This document shows positions 10,515-20,036 of a stretch of 64,000 bases of DNA, piece by piece. Within the stretch, counting starts at the first letter, position 1; every line of letters begins with the position of its first letter. The stretch is from the NCBI GenBank assembly GCA_030627235.1, contig DAOUSL010000004.1, positions 1-64,000 of the forward strand, given 5' to 3'. The position numbers and the translations under genes were made by a program. The notes under the pieces are model-generated. The model saw nothing but the letters and a program-made list of their open reading frames with translations. It searched no databases and had not been told where the DNA came from. The DNA is from Thioploca sp. Its GTDB lineage: Bacteria; Pseudomonadota; Gammaproteobacteria; Beggiatoales; Beggiatoaceae.

Positions 10515-10558
10515 AGCAGTCACAAGAATTATTAATAAGTTTTAATCTTCATGACTGC
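10515..10558. promoter_or_regulatory. Hairpin in the leader of the DUF4105 gene
   Basis: GGCAGTCA...TGACTGC followed by TTTTTT on the minus strand, immediately before the ATG at 10507. Confidence 0.35.
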
Positions 10559-10602
10559 CCTTAAATTAAGACATGATTATTGAATATTTTTATATGCTAC
10601 TA

Positions 10603-11058
10603 TTATATATTTACAATTAAATTATATAATGCTTTTGATTTTTCAAAATGACTTTGTTCAACATAATCAGATTTGGCAACTATTTTAGCAAAACCACTGC
10701 GTAAATCACTAAGTTTTTGTTGAGGTTGATGACCAGCTAATACCATAAGTGAGTCAAGATATGTTCCACTACCTATAGCTAGTTCTTTTTCTAATGTATC
10801 ATAAGATTCATTAATAAAAGCTGCTACTTTTGCTTTTCCACCTTGACAACTTTCTGGGGAAGAAATATTGGAACTAATTGCTGTTGTGCCTGAATCCCAA
10901 GTAACATTAGTTACTACTGCTACAATATCATTAGTCGGAGCGATTATTGAACCAAGCCCACATTCAACATAAATGTCAGCAAATTCCCGTGCTGCCATAC
11001 TGAATTGAGAATAAACTAATAAAGATGAGATGATAAGAGTTTTGATTATTTTAGACAT
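10603..11058 (-). CDS. DUF3015 family protein
   Basis: 151 aa, signal peptide; CGLGSIIAP...SSPESCQGG...AAFINESYDTLEKELAIGSGTYLDSLMVLAG. Confidence 0.75.
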   Translation of the reverse strand: MSKIIKTLIISSLLVYSQFSMAAREFADIYVECGLGSIIAPTNDIVAVVTNVTWDSGTTAISSNISSPESCQGGKAKVAAFINESYDTLEKELAIGSGTYLDSLMVLAGHQPQQKLSDLRSGFAKIVAKSDYVEQSHFEKSKALYNLIVNI

Positions 11059-11300
11059 ATGTTATCCTTGCTATAAAGTTAAATTGAATAATTATAGATT
11101 TAATCATAGTTAAAGAATATAGTCAATTATTTTTGTACAGAATAAAAAAGTTCCATGGGTTTTTATGTTTTATCCCGTTGGGATTAAATATCAATAATCG
11201 AGGATATTGGTGAAATTTGAATCTATTTACTCCTTACCAACGGCCTCGTTGGGAACAAGAGAAAATTACTTTTCCATGTTCTGGTATTTTATAAAGTTTG

Positions 11301-11382
11301 TAGGATTGGTGAAACAAAGTGTAACCGACCATTATGATATAGAAAAAATAGTTTGGTCGGTTTCATTGCACTGACCCTACAC
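11301..11382 (+). repeat. 80-bp dispersed inverted-repeat element, copy 2
   Basis: tgtaggattggtgaaacaaagtgtaaccgaccattatgatatagaaaaaatagtttggtcggtttcattgcactgaccctaca; same orientation as 8221-8300. Confidence 0.85.
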
Positions 11383-11425
11383 GGTTTTTTATTGATATAA
11401 ACAAATAAACTTTGTTAGGGTATTT

Positions 11426-14272
11426 TTAACTTGTTATTCCATTAATAAACGTATCTACAAATCCCAAAATCTTATTTAAAATTTGGTCGCTTAATTTTTT
11501 GCGTTTTAACACGGAAGGTTTTTCACCTTCAATTAGTTCCAGTATCTCGTCTCGCAATGGTTCTCTTTCTGCGAACATGTAGTCATTAATCAATTTTTGA
11601 GTTTTTTCTTTTGATAAATTTTCATTTGTTATCAATTGTTTAAAAGATTTTTGTCGCTCTTTATCCCAAAACTTATCAAATTCTTGTGATATATTATCTT
11701 CATTCTTAATTTCAGGTAAGTTTTTAGATATAAATTTTTCTATCAATACTCGTTTGCTTCTTAGAGTAACTTCTGTATTTAATAAATTATGAATATCTTT
11801 TTCAGTCTGCTCTACATCTTTTTCAGAATTGGATTTTAGTTTAATAAGTAACTGAATTATATAATTTACATTAATTTCATCACGGTGGATTAATTCCAGC
11901 TCAAAATCAACATCTTCCAAAATAGAAACTTTCTCTTTATTGCTTTTTACTTTATCATGTAAATCGAGATATTTGCTTTTGTAATCTTCAAAAAATTGCT
12001 CGTCCATTGCCAAATCTTCCCATTTGAAATCAGCAAAGGCGTTGAGAATATTTTTAATTCGCATTATCTGTCTGAATATAGTGATAAATTTTAATTCTTC
12101 ATTTTCAGTTTGCAAGTCATTAACACTATTTACTGTTGGAGATATTGCTGATAATTCGACAAATGCATCGTTAAATTTTTTGACATGTGTTTCATAAGGT
12201 TCCATGATAATTACCTCAATAGCTTCTTTATTGCTAAATAAGGTAATTGCATCGTCGGTGGCTTGTTTAAGATTGCGGAAAACAACAATATTGCCCTGTG
12301 ATTTTTGTTCGTTAATTATTCTATTAGTTCTTGAATATGCTTGAATTAAACTGTGATATTTTAGATTTTTATCGACATATAAAGTGTTAAGCGTTATGCT
12401 GTCAAAACCAGTTAGAAACATATTTACCACCAGTAAAATATCGATTTCTCGTTCTTTTACTTTTTTGGAAATATCGTTGTAATAATTATAAAATGATTGG
12501 CTGTCTCTAGTTGAAAAATTTGAGCCAAACATTTGATTATAATCTACAATAAACTCATCCAGTTTTTCTCGGCTATCTCGCTGCATTCCATATAATGCCC
12601 TTGTTTCTTCAACCACTGAGACTTCTTCGGGAATAAAACCATTTGCATCGGCATCTTCTTCATTGGCAACATAAGAAAAAATGGTCGCAATTTTCAAATT
12701 ATGCTGGCCTTCTTGCTTTTTCCTTTGCAGAATATCATAATATTTTATCAATGTTTTAATGCTGCTAACGGCAAACATGCCAGTAAATTCTCGATTATGA
12801 GTTTTTCGATCATGATTGGCTAGAATATAATCCGCTATTTTTTCTAATCTTTTTGGTGATTCCATCAATTCTTTGGTATCAATGGCCTCTACTTCAATAT
12901 CTATTTCGGTAGCTGTTGCTTTCTTTTTGTATCTACCAACATATTCAACTGAGAATTTTAAAACATTTTCATCTTTTATAGCATCGGTAATGACATATTT
13001 ATGTAAGGCTTCGCCAAATAGTTCTTTGGTAGTTCTTTTGCCTAAATCATTTTTAAAGGCATTTTCTGCAAAAATTGGTGTGCCAGTAAAACCAAACAAT
13101 TGAATGTTGCGGAAGAATTTTTTAATACGGTTGTGGGTTTCGCCAAATTGGGAACGGTGGCATTCGTCAAAAATGAAGATTAAACGTTTATCTTGCAGTT
13201 TTTCCATTTTGGCTAAATATTGCGTTTTGCTGATGGCTGTATTTAGTTTTTGAATTGTGGTGACAATGAGTTTGGTATTGTTGGAAAATTGTTTGACTAG
13301 GGCTTTAGTGTTGTCAGTTCCATCAATACTGCCTTCGCTAAAACTATTAAATTCTTTAGTAGTTTGATAATCCAAATCTTTACGATCCACCACAAAAACT
13401 ACTTTTTCAACTTCGGGCAGATTCATGATTATTTGACTAGCTTTAAAGGAAGTTAAAGTTTTGCCTGAACCAGTGGTATGCCATATGTAACCGTTTTTGT
13501 TGCTGTTTTTTACTCGATCAATTAACGCTTCTACTGCATAATATTGATAAGGACGTAGCACCATTAATATTTTATGAATTTCGTTTAACACGATGTATTT
13601 ACTAATCATTTTAGAGAGATGGCAAGGTTCTAAAAAATCGCTGGTAAAACCATTAATAATATTAGTTAAACGGTTGTTTTCTTTATCTGTCCAATAAAAA
13701 GTTTGTTTGAAGGATTGGTTGCGGTTGTTGGCATAGTATTTGGTGTTTACGCCATTGCTGATGATAAATATTTGAATATATTGGTATAAAGCTGAGTTTG
13801 AACCGAATGAGTGGCGTTGATAACGGTTAATTTGATTAAATGCTTCTTTTAATTCAAGTCCTCTGCGTTTAAGTTCTATTTGTATTAATGGTAGGCCATT
13901 TATCAATAAAGTTACATCGTAGCGATTTTTATATTTACCGTCGATAGTGACTTGGTGAGTAACTTGATATTGATTTTGACACCAATGTTCGGTGTTTAAA
14001 AATTCAAAGTAAAGGTCTTTGCCATTGTCACGGATAATATGTTGTTTTTCTCGTAGAATTTTTGATTTTTCAAAGATAGAACCTTTGGTAAGTAAGTTCA
14101 TTACTTTTTTAAATTCTGACTCTGAAAAGATAATATTATTGTGTTTTTCTAATTGCTGTTTTAGGTTGGCAATGAGTTCTGGTTCATTTTTTATTTTTAC
14201 CAAAGCATAACCTAATTCTTGAAGTTGGGCAATTAGTTGATTTTCTAATACTTGTTCGGGTTGTTTACTCAT
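11426..14272 (-). CDS. hsdR: Type I restriction endonuclease subunit R
   Basis: 948 aa; IWHTTGSGKTLTSFKAS Walker A, FIFDECHRSQFG, GFTGTPIF; N-terminal nuclease YDVTLLINGLPLIQIELKRRG. Confidence 0.95.
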   Translation of the reverse strand: MSKQPEQVLENQLIAQLQELGYALVKIKNEPELIANLKQQLEKHNNIIFSESEFKKVMNLLTKGSIFEKSKILREKQHIIRDNGKDLYFEFLNTEHWCQNQYQVTHQVTIDGKYKNRYDVTLLINGLPLIQIELKRRGLELKEAFNQINRYQRHSFGSNSALYQYIQIFIISNGVNTKYYANNRNQSFKQTFYWTDKENNRLTNIINGFTSDFLEPCHLSKMISKYIVLNEIHKILMVLRPYQYYAVEALIDRVKNSNKNGYIWHTTGSGKTLTSFKASQIIMNLPEVEKVVFVVDRKDLDYQTTKEFNSFSEGSIDGTDNTKALVKQFSNNTKLIVTTIQKLNTAISKTQYLAKMEKLQDKRLIFIFDECHRSQFGETHNRIKKFFRNIQLFGFTGTPIFAENAFKNDLGKRTTKELFGEALHKYVITDAIKDENVLKFSVEYVGRYKKKATATEIDIEVEAIDTKELMESPKRLEKIADYILANHDRKTHNREFTGMFAVSSIKTLIKYYDILQRKKQEGQHNLKIATIFSYVANEEDADANGFIPEEVSVVEETRALYGMQRDSREKLDEFIVDYNQMFGSNFSTRDSQSFYNYYNDISKKVKEREIDILLVVNMFLTGFDSITLNTLYVDKNLKYHSLIQAYSRTNRIINEQKSQGNIVVFRNLKQATDDAITLFSNKEAIEVIIMEPYETHVKKFNDAFVELSAISPTVNSVNDLQTENEELKFITIFRQIMRIKNILNAFADFKWEDLAMDEQFFEDYKSKYLDLHDKVKSNKEKVSILEDVDFELELIHRDEINVNYIIQLLIKLKSNSEKDVEQTEKDIHNLLNTEVTLRSKRVLIEKFISKNLPEIKNEDNISQEFDKFWDKERQKSFKQLITNENLSKEKTQKLINDYMFAEREPLRDEILELIEGEKPSVLKRKKLSDQILNKILGFVDTFINGITS

Positions 14273-14797
14273 TTGTCTTAACCTTGATTCATTTGATTTG
14301 CTTGATTGCCTTGATTTTTTAAAGAATTATTGTGGACTCTTTTGAATTGTAGGCTTTTTGCTCCAAAATTTATTAGTAATCCAATCTCAACGTTGTATAC
14401 TTCTAAATAATTCATTGCTTGTGCTAAGTGTACATTTTCTAGGTTAATTTGTGCTTTAAGCTCAACCATAATGCAATTTTCAACAAAAAAATCAACTCTT
14501 CTTCCACCAATTCTATTACCTTTGTAAAAAATATCCATTTCGTATTCACGCTGAAAATTTAAACTGATAGAATTCATTTCTATCTCTAAGGCACGTTGGT
14601 AAATTACTTCCTGAAATCCATTTCCCAAAATACGATGAACTTCCATTGAAGCTCCTATTATCTTTCCAGTAATATCCTGATATTTCATTTCTAAAGCCTC
14701 ATTAATTTTATTAAATCAAATCAAGCAAATCAATCAACAAATCAAAAAAATAAATCAAGGTAATCAAGCTAATCAAGTGAATCAAGGTTAAGACAAA
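14273..14797. mobile_element. Candidate GxxExxY insertion unit bounded by ~40 bp inverted repeats
   Basis: Left end (reverse complement) AAATCAAGGCAATCAAGCAAATCAAATGAATCAAGGTTAAGACAAA versus right end AAATCAAGGTAATCAAGCTAATCAAGTGAATCAAGGTTAAGACAAA: three mismatches. Confidence 0.6.
14278..14688 (-). CDS. GxxExxY family protein (PDDEXK_3-like)
   Basis: 136 aa; GASMEVHRILGNGFQEVIYQRALEIEM (GxxExxY), RVDFFVENCIMVELKA; C-terminus NQGNQANQMNQG encoded by the inverted-repeat units. Confidence 0.88.
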   Translation of the reverse strand: MKYQDITGKIIGASMEVHRILGNGFQEVIYQRALEIEMNSISLNFQREYEMDIFYKGNRIGGRRVDFFVENCIMVELKAQINLENVHLAQAMNYLEVYNVEIGLLINFGAKSLQFKRVHNNSLKNQGNQANQMNQG

Positions 14798-16020
14798 CAA
14801 AACATCCGTTGCAGCAATCCTTTTTTCCACAGTTCAGCTTTTTTAATTTGGCTATCAACTCTGTTTATTTTTTCGTCTAGCTTGGTGAGGAAATTGGCTA
14901 TTTTGGTTTGTTCGGGGAGGGTGGGAAATACTATTTTTAAAGTTTTATATTCTTCCGCATTAATGCCCGGTTGCCCTGAACGCATTGACATTATTTTAAC
15001 CCACTTCTGATATGAGGATATTAAAGTTTGAGCATAAATAAAAAATGGATTGCCTTCTATAATTGAAAAACGAATTAAAAAACCAGCAAAGTAAAGTTTG
15101 CCATCATCTATACTGTATAGGTAACTTTTACCCACACTTGCTCCAGTTCTTGCAAATACAACATCTCCTTTTTTTAATTTATATTTTTCTTCAAGTAATC
15201 CATCTGGTGATGTCAGAGGATTTGGAATATATTTTCTGGAATTTTCATTAATATCAGTAATCCGAATATATTTATTCTCGCCATCAAAAGCTAGTGCTTG
15301 AGCGTTCATTCCGTACATTACATTATCACAAACCTCCCTCAACCTCTTCTCCTCCCACGCAGGAAAATAATTACCATTCTCATCTTTAAACCTAATTTCT
15401 TGACTAAAGATTTTTTGCATTACTCCTTTTTTGTACTCTTCCAAAAGGGCTTTCTTTTGTTTTAGTTGGGATATTTTTTTGTCAACTACTGTTAGGAAAT
15501 TGGCTATGCGGGTTTGTTCCAAGAGGCTTGGGAAAGAAATTTGAATATTTTTAATTAAACCGCTACTTAAATTTTTCTGTCCACCATCATTACTTAACTT
15601 TCGTATTTCATTATATTTTCTTACAAGATTTTGGAATAAATAATCTGTATTAAGGTTGCCATTAGTAATAATTGCACAACATGCTTGATTTGTAGATGCT
15701 TCAATACCAAGAATAGCAACTTTACCTCTAGTTTTACCTTGGCCGTACATTGCCATCAAAAGAGTTTCTTTTGGAAATAATTTTGCAGATGAACTTGCAA
15801 GCCCTTTATTTGTTATAAATTCTTCTGTATTGTTAATAGTATTGAAATTAATTAATGTCGTTGAAATCCAAGGAATATTTCCATTCCAATATTCTTTTTT
15901 ATATCTACTTGGAGTTCCTCCTGATGTTATCTTTCCAACATCACCCAATCTCTTCCTTTCCCACTCCCCATCAAACTCAGGAAATCTTAACTCAGGTATT
16001 TTATTTTGTAAATTTTTCAT
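14788..16020 (-). CDS. hsdS: Type I restriction specificity subunit S
   Basis: 410 aa, two target-recognition halves (RKRLGDVGKITSGGTP; EEKRLREVCDNV) each ending in LPEQTKIANFLT-type conserved regions. Confidence 0.93.
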   Translation of the reverse strand: MKNLQNKIPELRFPEFDGEWERKRLGDVGKITSGGTPSRYKKEYWNGNIPWISTTLINFNTINNTEEFITNKGLASSSAKLFPKETLLMAMYGQGKTRGKVAILGIEASTNQACCAIITNGNLNTDYLFQNLVRKYNEIRKLSNDGGQKNLSSGLIKNIQISFPSLLEQTRIANFLTVVDKKISQLKQKKALLEEYKKGVMQKIFSQEIRFKDENGNYFPAWEEKRLREVCDNVMYGMNAQALAFDGENKYIRITDINENSRKYIPNPLTSPDGLLEEKYKLKKGDVVFARTGASVGKSYLYSIDDGKLYFAGFLIRFSIIEGNPFFIYAQTLISSYQKWVKIMSMRSGQPGINAEEYKTLKIVFPTLPEQTKIANFLTKLDEKINRVDSQIKKAELWKKGLLQRMFCLS

Positions 16021-16040
16021 TATTTATTAAGTTTTTATAG

Positions 16041-16069
16041 ACCTGTCAGGTTTTGAAAACCTGACAGGT
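16041..16069. repeat. Palindromic repeat (family ACCTGTCAGG-N-CCTGACAGGT)
   Basis: acctgtcaggttttgaaaacctgacaggt between hsdM and hsdS; also at 28809 and 28978. Confidence 0.9.
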
Positions 16070-16090
16070 ATTGGTTAGTTGTTATGATAT

Positions 16091-17656
16091 TTAAAAAGGC
16101 GTACCAATATTAAGTTCCTTACAAAATTTTACCAATTCATCATCAGTATCCTGCATCGAAATATCAAGTATTTGCAATTCCTTAGCCACAGCCTCAATAT
16201 CCACTGCTTCCTCTTCTTCAAAAGTATCCACATAACGAGGAATATTTAAATTATAATCATTTTCCGCAATTTCTGCCAAACTAGCCACATAACTATACTT
16301 ATCCTCAGCCTTCCGTTCCCGATAAGTTGTAACAATCTTTTCAATATCAGCAAACCGCAACATATTCTGAGTCTTAACCTTCTCAAAATGCTGACTACTA
16401 TCAATAAAAACAATATTCTCAGGATTTTTCCGAAATTTCTTAAACACTAAAATACAAGTTGGAATTGACGTACCATAAAAAATATTAGCCGGCAACCCAA
16501 TCACCGCATCCAAATAATTACAATCCTTAATCAAATACTTACGAATATGTCCCTCAGCCGCACCCCGAAATAAAACCCCATGTGGCAACACAATCGCCAT
16601 AATTCCATTTTCTGCCAAATGATAAATCATATGCTGCACAAAAGCATAATCCGCCTTACTCTTAGGAGCCAACTTACCATATTGACTAAATCGATCATCA
16701 CTCATAAATAACTGATTAGCACTCCACTTAGCTGAAAATGGAGGATTTGCCACAATTGCATCAAACTGAAGCTCAATATGCTGTGGATGTTCTAAAGTAT
16801 CCTCTTGTTTAATATTAAATTTACGATAATGAACATCATGCAAAATCATATTCATTCGAGCCAAATTATAAGTAGTACGATTAAGCTCCTGCCCATAAAA
16901 ATTACTTACTTCCTCAACTTCTTTCGCAACTCGCAATAACAAAGACCCTGAACCACAAGTAGGATCATAAACCGATTTTAATCTAGTTTTCCCAATTGTC
17001 ACCAGCTTTGCCAAAACCATACTCACCTGTTGTGGTGTATAAAACTCCCCAGCCTTCTTCCCAGCTCCACTAGCGAATTGTCCAATTAGATATTCATAAG
17101 CATCACCCAACACATCACGTTCACCATTTTCCAGCTCAAAATCAATCTTATCAAGATGCGAAAGTACCTTTGCAATCAACTTATTCCTTGCTTCAGGAGT
17201 CTTTCCAAGCTTGGTACTATTTAAATCCATGTCCTCAAACAGATGATCAAAATCCTCCTCACTTTCCGTTCCCATCGTAGAAAGTTGGATATTGTTCAAA
17301 ATTGCTTGCAAATCCTCCAAAATAAAATTAGATTCACCATCCCCATTACCTCTTTTAACTACTTCTCTAAATAATTCGGATGGTTTTAGAAAATAACCAA
17401 GTTTTTCCAGAGATTCATCCTTAATAGCCTCAATATACTCTAACCCTTGTTCACGATCTTCATAAATTTCCTTATATTTAATTCCATCAGTTTCCAAAAT
17501 AGCATCAGCATAAAGCTCCATTTTTTCAGCAAGATATTTATAGAAAATAAACCCTAAAATATAATCCCGAAATTCATCAGCATCCATTTTACCTCGCAAC
17601 TCATTGGCTATATTCCAAAGTTGCTGCTCTAACATTTTTTTTTGTTCTTCACTCAT
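16091..17656 (-). CDS. hsdM: Type I restriction modification DNA methylase subunit M
   Basis: 521 aa; GEFYTPQQVS, DPTCGSGSLLLR, DAIVANPPFS. Confidence 0.96.
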   Translation of the reverse strand: MSEEQKKMLEQQLWNIANELRGKMDADEFRDYILGFIFYKYLAEKMELYADAILETDGIKYKEIYEDREQGLEYIEAIKDESLEKLGYFLKPSELFREVVKRGNGDGESNFILEDLQAILNNIQLSTMGTESEEDFDHLFEDMDLNSTKLGKTPEARNKLIAKVLSHLDKIDFELENGERDVLGDAYEYLIGQFASGAGKKAGEFYTPQQVSMVLAKLVTIGKTRLKSVYDPTCGSGSLLLRVAKEVEEVSNFYGQELNRTTYNLARMNMILHDVHYRKFNIKQEDTLEHPQHIELQFDAIVANPPFSAKWSANQLFMSDDRFSQYGKLAPKSKADYAFVQHMIYHLAENGIMAIVLPHGVLFRGAAEGHIRKYLIKDCNYLDAVIGLPANIFYGTSIPTCILVFKKFRKNPENIVFIDSSQHFEKVKTQNMLRFADIEKIVTTYRERKAEDKYSYVASLAEIAENDYNLNIPRYVDTFEEEEAVDIEAVAKELQILDISMQDTDDELVKFCKELNIGTPF

Positions 17657-17668
17657 AAATAACTCTTG

Positions 17669-17782
17669 CTAATCTTGCCATTTTATTAGGGGATGTGACA
17701 ACAACTTTAATCCAAATTCAGCGGCTGCTTGGTTAAATATTTTCCAATTATTAATTAGTATGTTACGATGATTTGCTTCCAT
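17669..17782 (-). CDS. Possible small ORF upstream of hsdM (37 aa)
   Basis: ATG..TAG: MEANHRNILINNWKIFNQAAAEFGLKLLSHPLIKWQD; may be a gene remnant. Confidence 0.25.
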   Translation of the reverse strand: MEANHRNILINNWKIFNQAAAEFGLKLLSHPLIKWQD

Positions 17783-17823
17783 CTCTACATTATAACATTT
17801 ATGCTAAAGGTGTAATACCGTTA

Positions 17824-17895
17824 AGGGCAGACACATAGGTCTGCCCCTACAGAATATATTTCAGTATAGTAGGGGCGAACCTATGTGTTCGCCCT
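17824..17895. repeat. Inverted-repeat element
   Basis: AGGGCAGACACATAGGTCTGCCCCTAC ... GTAGGGGCGAACCTATGTGTTCGCCCT imperfect inverted repeats. Confidence 0.75.
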
Positions 17896-17943
17896 GTTTT
17901 ACCTTCCCAAAAGGAGACAATAAAAGCTTTCATTTCCCAAATA

Positions 17944-18543
17944 TTACCCCCATCTTTTAAATAAATTATGCTTTACTTCTAAATGATCACAAATCCTAGC
18001 TACAATAAAATCTATAATATCATCAATAGTTTGTGGTTTATTATAAAATCCTGGATTAGCAGGTAAGATTAAAGTTCCCATATTAGTTAATCTCAACATA
18101 TTTTCTAAATGGATCACTGATAATGGTGTCTCTCTGTGGACTAAAATTAGCTTACGTCGTTCTTTCAATATTACATCGGCTGCTCGTTCTAATAAATTTT
18201 GGCTTAAACCACTGGCAATAGTTGCTAAAGTGCTACTGGTGCAAGGACATACTACCATTGCTTGCGGCACAGAACTACCACTGGCAATTGGTGCCATCCA
18301 TTGCTTCGAACCAAATACTTGTAATTGCTCAGGTTTAGCTTGATAACGCTCACTTAAAATTTCTTGAATTACTGTTGGTTGAGCTGGTAATTTAATTCCC
18401 ATTTCCAAATCAAGCACTAATCTTGCTGGTTCTGAAATTAAGAAATACACCTGTTGTTGAGCTAAAATTAATTGTTCTAATAAGCGTAATCCATAAGCTG
18501 CCCCTGAAGCACCAGTCATAGCTAAAGTTATAGCTTTATTCAA
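17944..18543 (-). CDS. ubiX: Flavin prenyltransferase UbiX
   Basis: 199 aa; TLAMTGASGAAYGLRLLEQL, MVVCPCTSSTLATIASG, RETPLSVIHLENMLRL. Confidence 0.93.
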   Translation of the reverse strand: MNKAITLAMTGASGAAYGLRLLEQLILAQQQVYFLISEPARLVLDLEMGIKLPAQPTVIQEILSERYQAKPEQLQVFGSKQWMAPIASGSSVPQAMVVCPCTSSTLATIASGLSQNLLERAADVILKERRKLILVHRETPLSVIHLENMLRLTNMGTLILPANPGFYNKPQTIDDIIDFIVARICDHLEVKHNLFKRWG

Positions 18544-19717
18544 GTAAACCTCTAGCTAAATCAGCTTGTATATCAATTATATCTTCCAAACCCACTGAGA
18601 TACGAATTAAACCATCATTGATACCAGCCGCTTGCCGTTGCTCTGGAGTTATACGACCATGAGTAGTGGTAGTTGGATGGGTAATAGTAGTTTTGGCATC
18701 ACCTAAATTACCAGTAATAGATATCATTTGAGTTGAATCGATTACGTTCCAAGCTGTCTTTTGATCGGCAACTTCAAATGATACTAATCCACCAAATCGT
18801 TTTTGCTGTTTAACTGCAATTTCATGTTGAGGATGAGAAGTCAGACCTGGATAATATACTTTCTGCACAGTAGCTTGTTTGGATAACCAATTTGCTAAAA
18901 TTTCCGCATTATCACAATGTCTTTGCATTCTTAATTCGAGAGTTTCTAATCCTTTTAAAAATATCCAAGCATTGAAAGGACTCATGCTAGGGCCGGCAGA
19001 ACGTAAAATACTAAGAATATCACCATTGACAATTTTACTTGATCCAACTACTGCACCACCTATACAACGTCCTTGTCCGTCTAAATATTTAGTGGCAGAA
19101 TGGATTACTAAATCAGCTCCTAAAGCCAATGGTTGCTGTAAAGCTGGAGTGCAGAAGCAATTATCAACTACTAATAAACAATCATTCGCATGGGCTACAT
19201 TAGCCACTGCTTCTATATCGGCAATTGCCATTAAAGGATTAGATGGAGTTTCTAAAAATAATAGTTTGGTATTAGGTTGAATCGCTGTTTGCCAATCGGT
19301 AAGATCGCTTAGTTCGACGAAACTAGTGCTAATATTAAACTTGGTTAGAATCTTATTAAATAAGGTTATAGTAGAACCAAATATACTCTTTGATGCAACT
19401 ATATGATCGCCAGCTTTTAACAGGCCTAAACAGGTAGTAAGAATGGCAGCCATACCAGAGGCAGTAGCCAAACAGCTTTCTCCTCCTTCTAAAGCCGCCA
19501 GTCGCTCTTCAAAATTACGGACGGTTGGGTTAGTGAACCGTGAATAAATATTACCAACCAATTCTGAGGAGGTAAATCTTTTTGCTGCTTCTTCAGCATT
19601 TTTAAATACATAACTTGAAGTAGGAAAAATAGCTTCACTATGTTCCCCTTCATCACTGCGTACTTGTCCAGCTCGAACAGCACGTGTGTTAAAATTAAAC
19701 TCGTTCCAATCTGTCAT
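18536..19717 (-). CDS. metZ: O-succinylhomoserine sulfhydrylase
   Basis: 393 aa Cys/Met metabolism PLP enzyme; YSRFTNPTVRNFEERLAALEGGE, SATKYLDGQGRCIGG. Confidence 0.88.
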   Translation of the reverse strand: MTDWNEFNFNTRAVRAGQVRSDEGEHSEAIFPTSSYVFKNAEEAAKRFTSSELVGNIYSRFTNPTVRNFEERLAALEGGESCLATASGMAAILTTCLGLLKAGDHIVASKSIFGSTITLFNKILTKFNISTSFVELSDLTDWQTAIQPNTKLLFLETPSNPLMAIADIEAVANVAHANDCLLVVDNCFCTPALQQPLALGADLVIHSATKYLDGQGRCIGGAVVGSSKIVNGDILSILRSAGPSMSPFNAWIFLKGLETLELRMQRHCDNAEILANWLSKQATVQKVYYPGLTSHPQHEIAVKQQKRFGGLVSFEVADQKTAWNVIDSTQMISITGNLGDAKTTITHPTTTTHGRITPEQRQAAGINDGLIRISVGLEDIIDIQADLARGLLE

Positions 19718-20036
19718 TGTTTTAATTCAGGATAAACTTCAATTTGATGGCTATTTATAGCAATTCTTAATTAAATTCAAAATCAATTACTTATATTACT
19801 GTAGTTTATTCAATCAAGAAATGCTATAAAATAGATAGTTTTAAAATTATAAAAATACGTTTTGTACCTTAATATAAAATAGATTGACTGTCAAGTAATA
19901 CGTTGTTATACTGAAATTATTTCAACCAAGCTGGATTATAATGAATGGTTGGATTTTATATAATTATAATCTATCAAATCGGTACGTCCTGTACATATGA
20001 TAAAATATTAAACTTCATCTAAAATATACTTAAATA

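Noticed and set aside
12873-14210. Plus-strand ORFs 12873..13103 and 14019..14210
   Set aside because: Antisense to hsdR with no recognisable features
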